Shown piece after piece: positions 6,677 through 11,948 of a DNA stretch of 11,948 nucleotides. The DNA comes from Pseudomonadota bacterium (GTDB taxonomy: Bacteria; Pseudomonadota; Gammaproteobacteria; Burkholderiales; Burkholderiaceae_D). The first letter of the stretch is position 1. The number at the start of each line of letters is the position of its first letter. The position numbers and the translations under genes are program-made. The notes under the pieces were generated by a model that was given only the letters and a program-made list of their open reading frames with translations, was not told the origin of the DNA and ran no database searches. Where the stretch lies: contig JAFECY010000279.1 in the NCBI GenBank assembly GCA_018241865.1, forward strand, positions 1 through 11,948, written 5' to 3'.

Positions 6677-6946
6677 ATGCGATCTACCCAAGCCAGCGCC
6701 GCCGTCACCCGGCTCAATGCCCGCGACCCGGCGCACCGATACTCGATGGCCATCACGGCCAAGGGATGGTTTTATTTGTTGCGCGCCGTCGAGGGTGCGC
6801 CTGCTGAAAAAATCAGCGGCGAATTACCACTGGAAGAATTTGTCGCCTTCGCCAATCAGATCGGACCGAAAAAAAAACGCAAGCTGAGCAAGCTGGATAT
6901 CGCGTTTGAATCTCAGTTAGAGGCAAAGCGCAAAGCGCCGAGTTGA
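6677..6946 (+). CDS. Small basic hypothetical protein
   Basis: An 89-aa protein of unknown function without signal peptide or membrane segment. Residues 20-60 (HRYSMAITAKGWFYLLRAVEGAPAEKI...LEEFVAFANQIG) look like a compact alpha/beta unit. Residues 64-71 are the strongly basic PKKKRKLS, encoded across a run of nine A (6869-6877). The C-terminus is charged and helical. No ribosome binding site is seen before the ATG, and a possible promoter lies directly upstream. It ends 16 bp before the convergent SRPBCC gene with no terminator between. Coding is supported by GC-rich third positions and by the lack of any competing gene. The family is not recognised. Confidence 0.65.
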   Translation: MRSTQASAAVTRLNARDPAHRYSMAITAKGWFYLLRAVEGAPAEKISGELPLEEFVAFANQIGPKKKRKLSKLDIAFESQLEAKRKAPS

Positions 6947-6962
6947 ACCTAGTATTTGCGCT

Positions 6963-7562
6963 TCACTTCGTCGCCGCGCCGTTCTTGCGGCGCAGGATTT
7001 CGGCACGCATTTCCTGAAATTGCTCACGCACTTCGCTGGCGATGAAACCAGTGCCGACTACCGGCGGCACCCACACCGTCGGCACCGATTCGCCGTGATA
7101 GGTGACGCGTGTGCCGCCATTTTCTGGACTGATGAGCGTCACGCCGTCAAATTTCTTCATGTTGCCGCTGATGAGATGGGTGTGGATTGCGCGAGGCGGT
7201 GTGAGCGTGATTTCGCGCACCGACTCAAAATCGAAGCTGAGCACGCCGCGCGCAGCCTTACCCTTTTGTTCGATCTGTAACACGTTGCCATTGCGGCTCA
7301 GCACCTTGCTGCTGGCTAAGTTGGAAACGAAGCTAGCCATGCGGTCGAAATCGGTCAGCACTGCCCAAGCTTCTTGTGGTGTTGCCGCCACGCTGAAACC
7401 GACGTCAACGACGATCACCTCGCCATTTTTTTTCACTTGCACGGTGACGTCGTTGTCGGTTGCATTGTCGGGCGACGATTGCGCCGCCACTGTAGCGGCA
7501 CTGCATAACAAGGCAAGCGTCAGCATGAATGACGCCCAGCGAGTGGCAAACAAGTCTTGCAT
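6963..7562 (-). CDS. Exported SRPBCC (START-like) family protein
   Basis: A 199-aa protein with a Sec-type signal peptide (residues 1-27, hydrophobic MLTLALLCSAATVAA, probable cleavage after VAA). Residues about 45-190 fit the SRPBCC helix-grip fold: VGFSVAATPQEAWAVLTDFDRMASFVSNLASSKVL (54-88) is the usual N-terminal strand-helix block of polyketide-cyclase/dehydrase-like members. The beta strands ending in GGTRVTYHGESVP (149-161) and the long C-terminal helix (173-192) complete it. Such domains bind hydrophobic ligands; the export signal points to the periplasm. The ligand is unknown. I chose the ATG at 7562; an in-frame GTG at 7598 would add 12 residues, and neither start has a strong ribosome binding site. 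Divergent from the lipoprotein gene at 7732. Confidence 0.82.
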   Translation of the reverse strand: MQDLFATRWASFMLTLALLCSAATVAAQSSPDNATDNDVTVQVKKNGEVIVVDVGFSVAATPQEAWAVLTDFDRMASFVSNLASSKVLSRNGNVLQIEQKGKAARGVLSFDFESVREITLTPPRAIHTHLISGNMKKFDGVTLISPENGGTRVTYHGESVPTVWVPPVVGTGFIASEVREQFQEMRAEILRRKNGAATK

Positions 7563-7731
7563 GGCGTGGTTTCTTTTGCGAAAGTCGAAGGTATTCACGA
7601 CTTAACGCAACACACGGCAGAAGGATGACCGGGTTTGCAGTAACATGCTGCGGCGAGATGTTGCGTCGAGGAACTTGTCCGTTGGCGGGCAGTCTTAGTT
7701 TCAGAAAGATAACAATGATGGAGACGCGATC

Positions 7732-8190
7732 ATGAAAAATATAGTCATTCTGCCGGTTTGCGCGGCGCTGCTGAGTGCCTGCTCCATGAACATAGGGAAC
7801 ATTTTCGGCGGCCCACCCGGTCGAGTCGGCGATGCCTCCTCCACCGGCGAAATGGGTGTGTATAAAACCGCATTGGCGCAACGCATCGCCAGCGCCAATG
7901 CGCGGCAACTCAACCCAGAACGTCCGCAGGCTTTGTTGCGTGCGGTGATCGTGCTGCGTTATCAGGTCGATGGCGACGGTAATTTGCTGCGTGCCGAAAT
8001 CGCCCGCAGCAACGGCGACCGCGCCGCCGAATCCATCGCCATGAATAGCTTATACAACAGTCAGCCTTTCCCGCGCCCCTCTGCGGGATTGATGCGCTAT
8101 GGACGCGTTGAACTCAGCGAAACATGGCTGTTTAACGACGACGGTCGTTTTCAGTTGCGCAGCATCGCCCAGTCGCAGTTGAGCGAATAG
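7732..8190 (+). CDS. Lipoprotein with TonB/TolA C-terminal-like domain
   Basis: A 152-aa predicted lipoprotein. The signal peptide ends in the lipobox LSAC (14-17), with Ser at +2 and no Asp, which suggests outer-membrane sorting. Residues about 66-146 resemble the TonB C-terminal fold: VIVLRYQVDGDGNLLRAEIARSNGDRAAESIAMNSLYNSQPFPRPS (72-117) has the beta-hairpin followed by the helix with A-A-x-x-A-x pattern and the P-F-P turn, then two closing strands. TonB and TolA normally place this domain at the end of an inner-membrane-anchored periplasmic arm; here it sits directly on a lipid anchor, so energy transduction in the usual way is unlikely. GGAG lies eight bases before the ATG. The next gene starts 61 bp downstream on the same strand. 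Confidence 0.75.
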   Translation: MKNIVILPVCAALLSACSMNIGNIFGGPPGRVGDASSTGEMGVYKTALAQRIASANARQLNPERPQALLRAVIVLRYQVDGDGNLLRAEIARSNGDRAAESIAMNSLYNSQPFPRPSAGLMRYGRVELSETWLFNDDGRFQLRSIAQSQLSE

Positions 8191-8251
8191 CCGGCTTGAC
8201 GCCGCCAGCACCTTCCCGCACAGTGCCGACTCCCTTGGTCATGGAGGTGCG

Positions 8252-9010
8252 ATGAGTGCGGGCTGGCTATTCAACACGGTGGCGGGTTCCTTGCTGCTGC
8301 CGCCTTTCTCCTTCGTCTGCTTGTGTGCGCTCGGCCTCTTGCTCCGGCGTAAATGGCCGCGTACAGGGATGACGTTGGCGTGGCTGTCCTTGGCGCTGCT
8401 GACCTTGTTCAGCACCCGTCCCGGCGCGATGCTGGTGGCGCGACCGTTAGAAGCCATGCATGCGCCGCTACTGGTTCCCGAACACGCCGGCGCGCAGGCG
8501 ATTGTGGTGCTGGGCGGTGGCCGTCAGGCCAATGCGCCCGAATACGGCGGTGGCGACGAACCCAATTTGCGTTCGCTGGCGCGGGTGCGCTACGGCGCTC
8601 GCTTGCAGCGCGTTACCGGCTTGCCTATCCTCGTGAGCGGCGGTGCCCCGGAAGGCGCGGCGCGCTCGGAAGCGGCATTGATGGCAAGCGTCTTGAAGAC
8701 GGAATTCGGCGTGCCGGTGCGCTGGGTCGAAGGCGCATCCGATAATACCGCGCAAAACGCCTACTATTCCGCGACGCTGTTGCGGCAAGCCGGCATCAGG
8801 CGCATCATTCTGGTGACCGATGCCATGCACATGGCGCGTGCCTACCGATCTTTTACGGCGCAGGGACTCGATGTTGTGCCTGCTCCAACCATGTTCTACA
8901 GTCAGGAACGCGGCAACGCCGCCGATTGGCTGCCGGCGGCGCGCTGGCTGCATGTGAGCGACTACGCCCTGCACGAATGGCTGGGCCGACTCTGGTATGC
9001 GCTGCGGTAG
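8252..9010 (+). CDS. YdcF/ElyC-family (DUF218) membrane protein
   Basis: A 252-aa inner-membrane protein. Two hydrophobic segments (about 9-31 and 38-54) precede a DUF218 domain at about 80-245. The family motifs are clear: AIVVLGGG (83-90), LVSGGAPEGAARSEAALM (127-144), the GASDNTAQNA block (161-170) and LVTDAMHMARA (187-197). E. coli ElyC and SanA, which share this domain, are involved in envelope integrity and peptidoglycan precursor metabolism, so an envelope role is likely by family, though the biochemical activity is not certain. GGAGGT ends only three bases before the ATG. A four-codon reading frame (8241-8255) has a TGA that overlaps this ATG. A promoter for the next operon starts directly after the stop codon. 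Confidence 0.88.
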   Translation: MSAGWLFNTVAGSLLLPPFSFVCLCALGLLLRRKWPRTGMTLAWLSLALLTLFSTRPGAMLVARPLEAMHAPLLVPEHAGAQAIVVLGGGRQANAPEYGGGDEPNLRSLARVRYGARLQRVTGLPILVSGGAPEGAARSEAALMASVLKTEFGVPVRWVEGASDNTAQNAYYSATLLRQAGIRRIILVTDAMHMARAYRSFTAQGLDVVPAPTMFYSQERGNAADWLPAARWLHVSDYALHEWLGRLWYALR

Positions 9011-9039
9011 TTGCCGCTGGCAAGCCGGCTCGGTATGAT
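9011..9039 (+). promoter_or_regulatory. Sigma70-type promoter for the yqjD-like operon
   Basis: TTGCCG (9011-9016) and TATGAT (9034-9039) are separated by exactly 17 bases, starting one base after the YdcF-family stop codon. The expected transcription start near 9046 gives a leader of about 24 bases to the ATG at 9070. The leader contains the perfect palindrome CTCCTAGGAG (9053-9062), which includes the ribosome binding site. Confidence 0.65.
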
Positions 9040-9069
9040 GGAAAACCCTTACCTCCTAGGAGAATGACC

Positions 9070-9393
9070 ATGACCGCAACGAATTCAAACGCCAACACGA
9101 ATACGTTCAAAACCGTGCGCAGCGACTTCAAGACCCTGATGCACGATGCCCAGCAAATGCTGCGCGAAGCCACCGCCAGCACCGGCGAGCGCGCCGAGGA
9201 ATTGCGCGTCAAAGGCATGGCGCTGCTCGATAGCGCCATGCACAAGGCGCAAGAAGTGCAAGCCGCCGCCATTCAGTCAGGCAAAGAAGTAGCCGAAACC
9301 ACCGATACCTTCGTCCGTGAAAACCCTTGGAAAGCCGTGGCAATCTCGGCCGGCGTCGGCCTCGTCATCGGTGTGTTGATCGCGCGTCGCTAA
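9070..9393 (+). CDS. YqjD/ElaB-family protein (DUF883)
   Basis: A 107-aa protein typical of the DUF883 family. Residues 13-80 are a long amphipathic helix rich in A, E, K and Q. Residues 84-107 (ENPWKAVAISAGVGLVIGVLIARR) are the characteristic C-terminal ENPW motif followed by one membrane helix and a terminal RR. E. coli YqjD and ElaB are inner-membrane proteins that bind ribosomes in stationary phase, so a stress-phase membrane role is inferred. The frame is open further upstream, and an ATG at 9064 is possible, but AGGAG (9058-9062) is seven bases from the ATG at 9070 and only one from 9064. It is the first gene of a three-gene operon; the next ATG is three bases after its stop. Confidence 0.9.
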   Translation: MTATNSNANTNTFKTVRSDFKTLMHDAQQMLREATASTGERAEELRVKGMALLDSAMHKAQEVQAAAIQSGKEVAETTDTFVRENPWKAVAISAGVGLVIGVLIARR

Positions 9394-9396
9394 CCG

Positions 9397-9804
9397 ATGG
9401 AACAAACCCCGCAGGAACCGGCGCAGGAACGCACCAGCTTGATCGCCGGCATCAGCGCGCTGGTGCGCAATGCACTCGGCCTGTCGCTGTGTCGGCTAGA
9501 ACTGGCCGCACTGGAACTCGCCGAAGTGCGCGCGGCGCTGTTGAAGCTGGCGCTGGTGTTCGCTATCGGCGTGGTGACGGCTTGGTTTGCGCTGGCCGGT
9601 TGGTCGGCGCTGCTGGTGGTGCTGACCTGGGACAGCTTGGGCTGGAAAATTATCGCCATCCTAGCGGCGCTATTCACCCTCGCCGCCACTGCCGCCATCT
9701 GGTATGTGAGGGCGATGCTGGCGCAGGGTAAGTTGTCGCTGCCGTCCACGATGGAAGAATTGCGCAATGATCGTTTGTCCCTGACGCAACCGGAGGACGC
9801 ATGA
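9397..9804 (+). CDS. YqjE-like phage-holin-family membrane protein
   Basis: A 135-aa integral membrane protein with two predicted membrane segments (about 50-78 and 83-104), preceded by an amphipathic helix (14-47) and followed by a cytoplasmic tail with the typical TMEELRNDRLSL (118-129) of this family. It belongs to the group often labelled phage holin family or YqjE. There is no sign of phage here, and the holin label reflects shape rather than lysis. It starts three bases after the DUF883 gene and its stop overlaps the next start as ATGA, so translation of the three genes is probably coupled. YqjE may form a complex with its two partners, which is inferred from conserved gene order. Confidence 0.87.
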   Translation: MEQTPQEPAQERTSLIAGISALVRNALGLSLCRLELAALELAEVRAALLKLALVFAIGVVTAWFALAGWSALLVVLTWDSLGWKIIAILAALFTLAATAAIWYVRAMLAQGKLSLPSTMEELRNDRLSLTQPEDA

Positions 9805-10205
9805 GCGCACGCATGATACTCAGCGTCGCCGAGCGCAAAAAGCAATTGATCGCTGAGGGGCAGATGTATCGCTACGGCATCGCCGATGCGCGCGAGGAAA
9901 TCTCCGCCAGTTTGCAAGCGGACACTTTGGCGCGCAAAGCTTTGCGCGGCGTCGCGGTCGGCGCGGCCAGCATGCTGGCGCGTAAGGCGGGCGGTGGCGG
10001 TTTGAGCGCCATGCTGCCGTTGGCGCTCAGCGGCATCGGCGCGTTGCTCAAGCGCGGTAAATCCGACTCCGCCACCACGACATCACACGGGCATCCGGTG
10101 CGTAAGCTCCTGATTGCTGGCGCAATCGGCGCGGTGGGCGCTTACCTTGCTCGGCGCAAGATGCGTCAAAGCGACGATGCCGATGAAGGTGAGCAGAAGG
10201 AGTGA
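9801..10205 (+). CDS. YqjK-like small protein
   Basis: A 134-aa protein at the third position of the yqjD-yqjE-yqjK order. Residues 8-45 are a charged helix beginning ERKKQLIAEGQMYRYGI, a pattern seen in YqjK-like proteins. Residues 46-84 and 98-116 are glycine/alanine-rich and mildly hydrophobic, possibly membrane-associated. The last 20 residues are highly charged. Its start ATG overlaps the YqjE-like stop (ATGA), with GGAGGA at 9791-9796 as ribosome binding site. It is longer than E. coli YqjK (about 100 aa), and the assignment depends mostly on gene order. A strong terminator follows 25 bases after the stop. Confidence 0.75.
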   Translation: MSARMILSVAERKKQLIAEGQMYRYGIADAREEISASLQADTLARKALRGVAVGAASMLARKAGGGGLSAMLPLALSGIGALLKRGKSDSATTTSHGHPVRKLLIAGAIGAVGAYLARRKMRQSDDADEGEQKE

Positions 10206-10230
10206 TCGTTACTTGCCAGATTCACAGACG

Positions 10231-10262
10231 CAAAAAAGCCGACCAAGTGGTCGGCTTTTTTG
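10231..10262. terminator. Bidirectional rho-independent terminator
   Basis: A 15-bp perfect inverted repeat (10231-10245 and 10248-10262) with a GCCGACCA core flanked by A and T tracts. It lies between the convergent yqjK-like gene and the cytochrome c gene and would end both transcripts. Confidence 0.92.
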
Positions 10263-10289
10263 TGGGTGATGGCCTGCCTAGCTGATGGA

Positions 10290-10859
10290 TTACTTCGCAG
10301 CCGGGGCGGATGCAGCCGACGCAGCAGCGGAAGCGGCGGCCGGCGCAGCCTTCACTTCCGGTTCCTTGAACTTGCCGCCGGATTGGTTGGTCATGTACAC
10401 CACGGCGCGGGCGACTTCGACATCGTCTAGGTCCGGGTTGCCGCCCTTGGCCGGCATCGCGCGCAAACCATGCAGCGCATGATCGAGCACCTTGTCGTAG
10501 CCTTGCGCGATGCGCGGACCCCAAGCGCCCGCATCGCCAACTTTGGGCGCGCCGGCGGCGCCGCTTGCGTGACAGGCGGCGCAAGTCGTTTTGAACACGG
10601 CATCGCCCGCTTGCAGAACTTTGGGCGCATTCACGTCTTTAAAGGTAAAGCCCTCGTCGGCCACCGGCCGGATGCGCGCCTCGGTCGCGGCGGCGATCTC
10701 ATCTTTGGTCAAACCTTCGCCTTCGTGCTTGCCGCTGGCGACGAATTGCGCCAGCAAAATAATGCAGATGATGGGTACTAAAAAACCAGCGACCACGGCA
10801 ACGATGAGTTGCTTGGGGGTCTTGATTGCGGATTCGTGTTCGTTATGTGCGTCGCTCAT
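10290..10859 (-). CDS. Membrane-anchored class I cytochrome c (c5-type)
   Basis: A 189-aa protein with a single N-terminal membrane helix (about 17-41) that probably remains as an anchor, then a periplasmic cytochrome domain (75-162). The heme-binding site is CAACH (93-97), with H97 as one axial ligand and M135 in RAMPAKGG as the likely second. The VLQAGDAVFKTTCAACH start and the VARAVVYM (148-155) helix fit cytochrome c5. The last 25 residues are Ala/Pro-rich and probably disordered. It should carry electrons between periplasmic-side respiratory complexes; the partner is unknown. The reading frame stays open upstream, but the ATG at 10859 was chosen because GAGGA lies just before it and it gives a normal membrane-anchor start. 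A promoter with a perfect TATAAT lies upstream. Confidence 0.92.
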   Translation of the reverse strand: MSDAHNEHESAIKTPKQLIVAVVAGFLVPIICIILLAQFVASGKHEGEGLTKDEIAAATEARIRPVADEGFTFKDVNAPKVLQAGDAVFKTTCAACHASGAAGAPKVGDAGAWGPRIAQGYDKVLDHALHGLRAMPAKGGNPDLDDVEVARAVVYMTNQSGGKFKEPEVKAAPAAASAAASAASAPAAK

Positions 10860-10934
10860 TATTTCCTCGATACGATTTTTCAAAGCGGGAGGCATTGCCT
10901 GCATGCCAAGGCGCAACAAGTCGCCAAACCCTTG

Positions 10935-10963
10935 ATTATAGACGTAACGCCGCCGATTGGGAA
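10935..10963 (-). promoter_or_regulatory. Candidate sigma70 promoter for the cytochrome c gene
   Basis: On the minus strand a perfect TATAAT (10935-10940) lies 17 bases after TTCCCA (10958-10963), a moderate -35. The expected start near 10928 gives a leader of about 70 bases. Confidence 0.5.
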
Positions 10964-10983
10964 CGTATAGCCGGTGCTTTGCA

Positions 10984-11012
10984 TGGACGGCAACACAGAA
11001 AACCGGTATCCT
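10984..11012 (+). promoter_or_regulatory. Weak candidate promoter for tRNA-Arg
   Basis: TGGACG (10984-10989) and TATCCT (11007-11012) are 17 bases apart, placing a start near 11019, about 20 bases before the mature tRNA. Each box matches four of six consensus positions. Confidence 0.35.
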
Positions 11013-11037
11013 GCAGGCCTCTTCTGCATTCCCCAAC

Positions 11038-11113
11038 GCGGCTGTAGCTCAGTGGATAGAGTATTGGCCTCCGAAGCCAAGGGTCGTGGGTTCGATCCCC
11101 GCCAGCCGCGCCA
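11038..11113 (+). tRNA. tRNA-Arg (anticodon CCG)
   Basis: A complete 76-base cloverleaf. The acceptor arms GCGGCTG (11038-11044) and CAGCCGC (11103-11109) pair fully. The D-arm begins GCTC at 11047. The anticodon stem TTGGC/GCCAA (11064-11068, 11076-11080) encloses loop CTCCGAA with anticodon CCG at 11071-11073, reading CGG codons. The T-arm has GTGGG TTCGATC CCCGC. The 3' CCA (11111-11113) is encoded. Open frames on both strands across it are artefacts of the tRNA sequence. Confidence 0.97.
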
Positions 11114-11189
11114 GCATTTCTCCGCATTCGTCCAAGCAATCATCTTCCTCGGTGCTTGAATTTTGCCGTCTCGCCGTTATCTACTGCGA

Positions 11190-11195
11190 TACAAT
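11190..11195 (+). promoter_or_regulatory. ssrA: Candidate -10 box for ssrA
   Basis: TACAAT at 11190-11195 lies 14 bases before the mature tmRNA 5' end, giving a predicted start near 11202. No good -35 box is found at 16-18 bases upstream, so the promoter is only partly defined. Confidence 0.45.
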
Positions 11196-11209
11196 GGCAA
11201 TACTGTTTT

Positions 11210-11570
11210 GGGGGCGACCTGGTTTCGACAGGGGTTGCAAAGCAGCGCAGGGCATACCGAGGGCTGGTCACCTCGTAAATCCAACCGGAAAAGTAATAAC
11301 TGCTAACGATAACTCGTACGCACTGGCCGCTTAATCGCGGTTAGCTCCACAACGCTTCTTCCCTGGGGCGGGCCGTTAAAAGCTGTGGAGTCATTTACAG
11401 GGAATCGCTTTTGGTCGGGTCACTTGATCGAAAGTTAAACAATAGGTGACTCGCCCGACCGCAGCGTGCGCGTCCGCGTCGTTCGGGTCAAATCAAATGG
11501 CAGCGCTAAGTATGTAGAACTGTCTGTAGAGTGCTTCTGGACGCGGGTTCGATTCCCGCCGCCTCCACCA
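11210..11570 (+). ncRNA. ssrA: Transfer-messenger RNA (tmRNA)
   Basis: A one-piece tmRNA of about 361 bases, which with SmpB rescues stalled ribosomes and tags the unfinished protein for proteolysis. The 5' GGGGGCG (11210-11216) pairs with CGCCTCC (11560-11566), and the sequence ends in A plus an encoded CCA (11568-11570). The T-arm GCGGG TTCGATT CCCGC is at 11543-11559. GACCTGGTTTCGACAGGGG near the 5' end is typical. The tag frame at 11302-11334 starts at resume codon GCT and reads ANDNSYALAA followed by TAA, a normal 10-residue tag with the LAA degron. The region between holds paired segments consistent with the pseudoknots. Only 96 bases separate it from tRNA-Arg. The 3' end is a common integration site for genomic islands. 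Confidence 0.97.
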
Positions 11571-11578
11571 TCACAAAC

Positions 11579-11602
11579 AACCGTAGACAATTAAATACGG
11601 TT
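11579..11602 (+). terminator. Possible weak ssrA terminator hairpin
   Basis: AACCGTA (11579-11585) and TACGGTT (11596-11602) form a 7-bp stem with a 10-base loop, nine bases after the tmRNA CCA. There is only a short T tract (TTTG), so termination is uncertain. Confidence 0.35.
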
Positions 11603-11608
11603 TGAAAT

Positions 11609-11643
11609 CAACGCCTTACGAGATTGCATCTTGTAAGGCGTTG
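11609..11643. repeat. Long near-perfect inverted repeat after ssrA
   Basis: CAACGCCTTAC (11609-11619) and GTAAGGCGTTG (11633-11643) pair perfectly, and the inner GAGAT/ATCTT extends the stem to 16 bp, with one G-T pair, around a three-base TGC loop. No T tract follows beyond TCTATT, so it may be a terminator of ssrA or a mobile-element structure. Confidence 0.7.
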
Positions 11644-11660
11644 TCTATTGTGGTCTGGAG

Positions 11661-11702
11661 AATGCCCCAAATTTGCCCCAAAATGCCCCAGATTTGCCCC
11701 AA
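11661..11702. repeat. Two tandem 21-bp direct repeats
   Basis: Units at 11661-11681 and 11682-11702 differ at one base (A/G at the tenth position). Each contains TGCCCC twice, about 10.5 bases apart, so four GCCCCA boxes recur roughly once per DNA helical turn. This arrangement looks like a binding site for a protein that grips one face of the DNA. Possible arm-type sites of an integrase are an inference. Confidence 0.8.
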
Positions 11703-11824
11703 ATTTTAGGCTTAACGTACGAACCGCAAGGATCGCTTTTGCTCGTTTACGTTACAGGCGTTCCAGGCCACCCAAATCGAGCGCTTCAATTTCAGCAAGA
11801 ATCACACGCTGCCTGGTGCAGAAC

Positions 11825-11948
11825 TGTTGAATTTCACCCAAATTTGACCCGGGGTTTTCATCGAAATTTGACCCACCCTGTTGGTGCGTAGATTACACCG
11901 TCTCTGTGGATAAGTCTTCGGGTTTGGCCGTCGTTACTCCTTTCCTTG
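11825..11948. mobile_element. Candidate IS21-family insertion-sequence end (partial)
   Basis: From TGTTGAA at 11825 the sequence has the look of an IS21-family terminus: it begins with TG and then carries repeated internal boxes, AATTTCACCC (11830-11839), AAATTTGACCC (11840-11850) and AAATTTGACCC (11864-11874). IS21-family elements are known for such multiple GGGTCA-type repeats at their ends. The transposase genes (istA/istB) would lie beyond the right edge, and the short open frames here do not show them. A perfect DnaA-box-like TGTGGATAA is at 11905-11913. The other end and the target duplication cannot be seen, so identification is tentative. Confidence 0.4.

Larger units (their letters stand above)
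11571..11824. other. Gene-less, AT-richer segment after ssrA
   Basis: No convincing coding region is present; the open frames here are short, unlike known proteins, and run through repeats. The composition is more AT-rich than the rest of the window. It contains two inverted repeats, a 21-bp direct repeat pair, and about 120 bases of unassigned sequence before the candidate insertion-sequence end. This fits remnants of an element integrated at the ssrA 3' end, but no integrase gene is visible. Confidence 0.5.

Noticed and set aside
8926..9069. N-terminal extension of the YqjD-like protein
   Set aside because: It overlaps the YdcF-family gene in another frame and the promoter. The ribosome binding site points to 9070, and the extension does not fit DUF883.
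9397..9804. Prophage lysis gene, suggested by the holin family label
   Set aside because: There are no phage genes around it. The order DUF883, holin-family, YqjK-like is the normal chromosomal yqjD operon.
10880..11143. Minus-strand open frames across tRNA-Arg (peptides such as GDRTHDPWLRRP)
   Set aside because: This peptide is a well-known false translation of the antisense strand of tRNA-Arg genes. The cloverleaf is complete.
10957..11334. Plus-strand open frame covering tRNA-Arg and the tmRNA tag
   Set aside because: It only runs through two RNA genes and ends at the tmRNA tag stop. Only the 10-codon tag within it is translated, and that from tmRNA.
11752..11824. Minus-strand 23-codon frame ending in ALDLGGLERL, possibly a C-terminal gene remnant cut by the insertion sequence
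   Set aside because: It is too short to assign and also stays open into the candidate IS end, so there is no evidence that it is a true gene fragment.

Overview
The window looks like chromosomal DNA of a betaproteobacterium, most likely Burkholderiales and perhaps Oxalobacteraceae-like. This is inferred from the GC-rich coding bias, a GTP-type PEP carboxykinase, a yqjD/yqjE/yqjK-like operon, a membrane-anchored cytochrome c5-type protein, and a one-piece tmRNA whose tag reads ANDNSYALAA. No database search was possible, so the taxonomic call is an inference.

Layout, left to right. A bidirectional terminator (44-85) precedes a minus-strand secreted FecR-domain protein (98-832) and a minus-strand short-form asparaginase (922-1404). 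A plus-strand protein of unknown function (1610-2362) then overlaps tail to tail with a minus-strand MOSC-domain protein (2319-2909). A 458-bp leader region with a repeated TTGACATAAACC element leads into pckG (3368-5224), which ends in a strong terminator. A minus-strand group follows, transcribed as degenerate GGDEF protein (5953-6555), a basic hypothetical protein (5571-5906), then slyX (5327-5533).

Next come a small plus-strand hypothetical gene (6677-6946) and a minus-strand exported SRPBCC protein (6963-7562). Two plus-strand envelope genes follow: a lipoprotein with a TonB-C-like domain (7732-8190) and a YdcF/DUF218 protein (8252-9010). A tight three-gene yqjD/yqjE/yqjK-like operon (9070-10205) has its own promoter and terminator. 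The right part holds a minus-strand membrane-anchored cytochrome c (10290-10859), tRNA-Arg(CCG) (11038-11113) and ssrA/tmRNA (11210-11570).

The last 378 bases, after the tmRNA 3' end, contain no convincing gene. They are more AT-rich and hold a long inverted repeat, two 21-bp direct repeats and what looks like one end of an IS21-family insertion sequence running off the right edge. This fits the known use of ssrA 3' ends as integration hotspots.

Most of the window is ordinary core chromosome: gluconeogenesis, envelope maintenance, electron transport and translation quality control. The points most worth a second look are the accessory-looking segment after ssrA, the GGDEF protein without its catalytic motif, the lipoprotein-anchored TonB-like domain, the uncharacterised 250-aa protein, and the possibly leaderless 89-aa gene with an A9 tract. 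I did not find a clear, undescribed multi-gene system.
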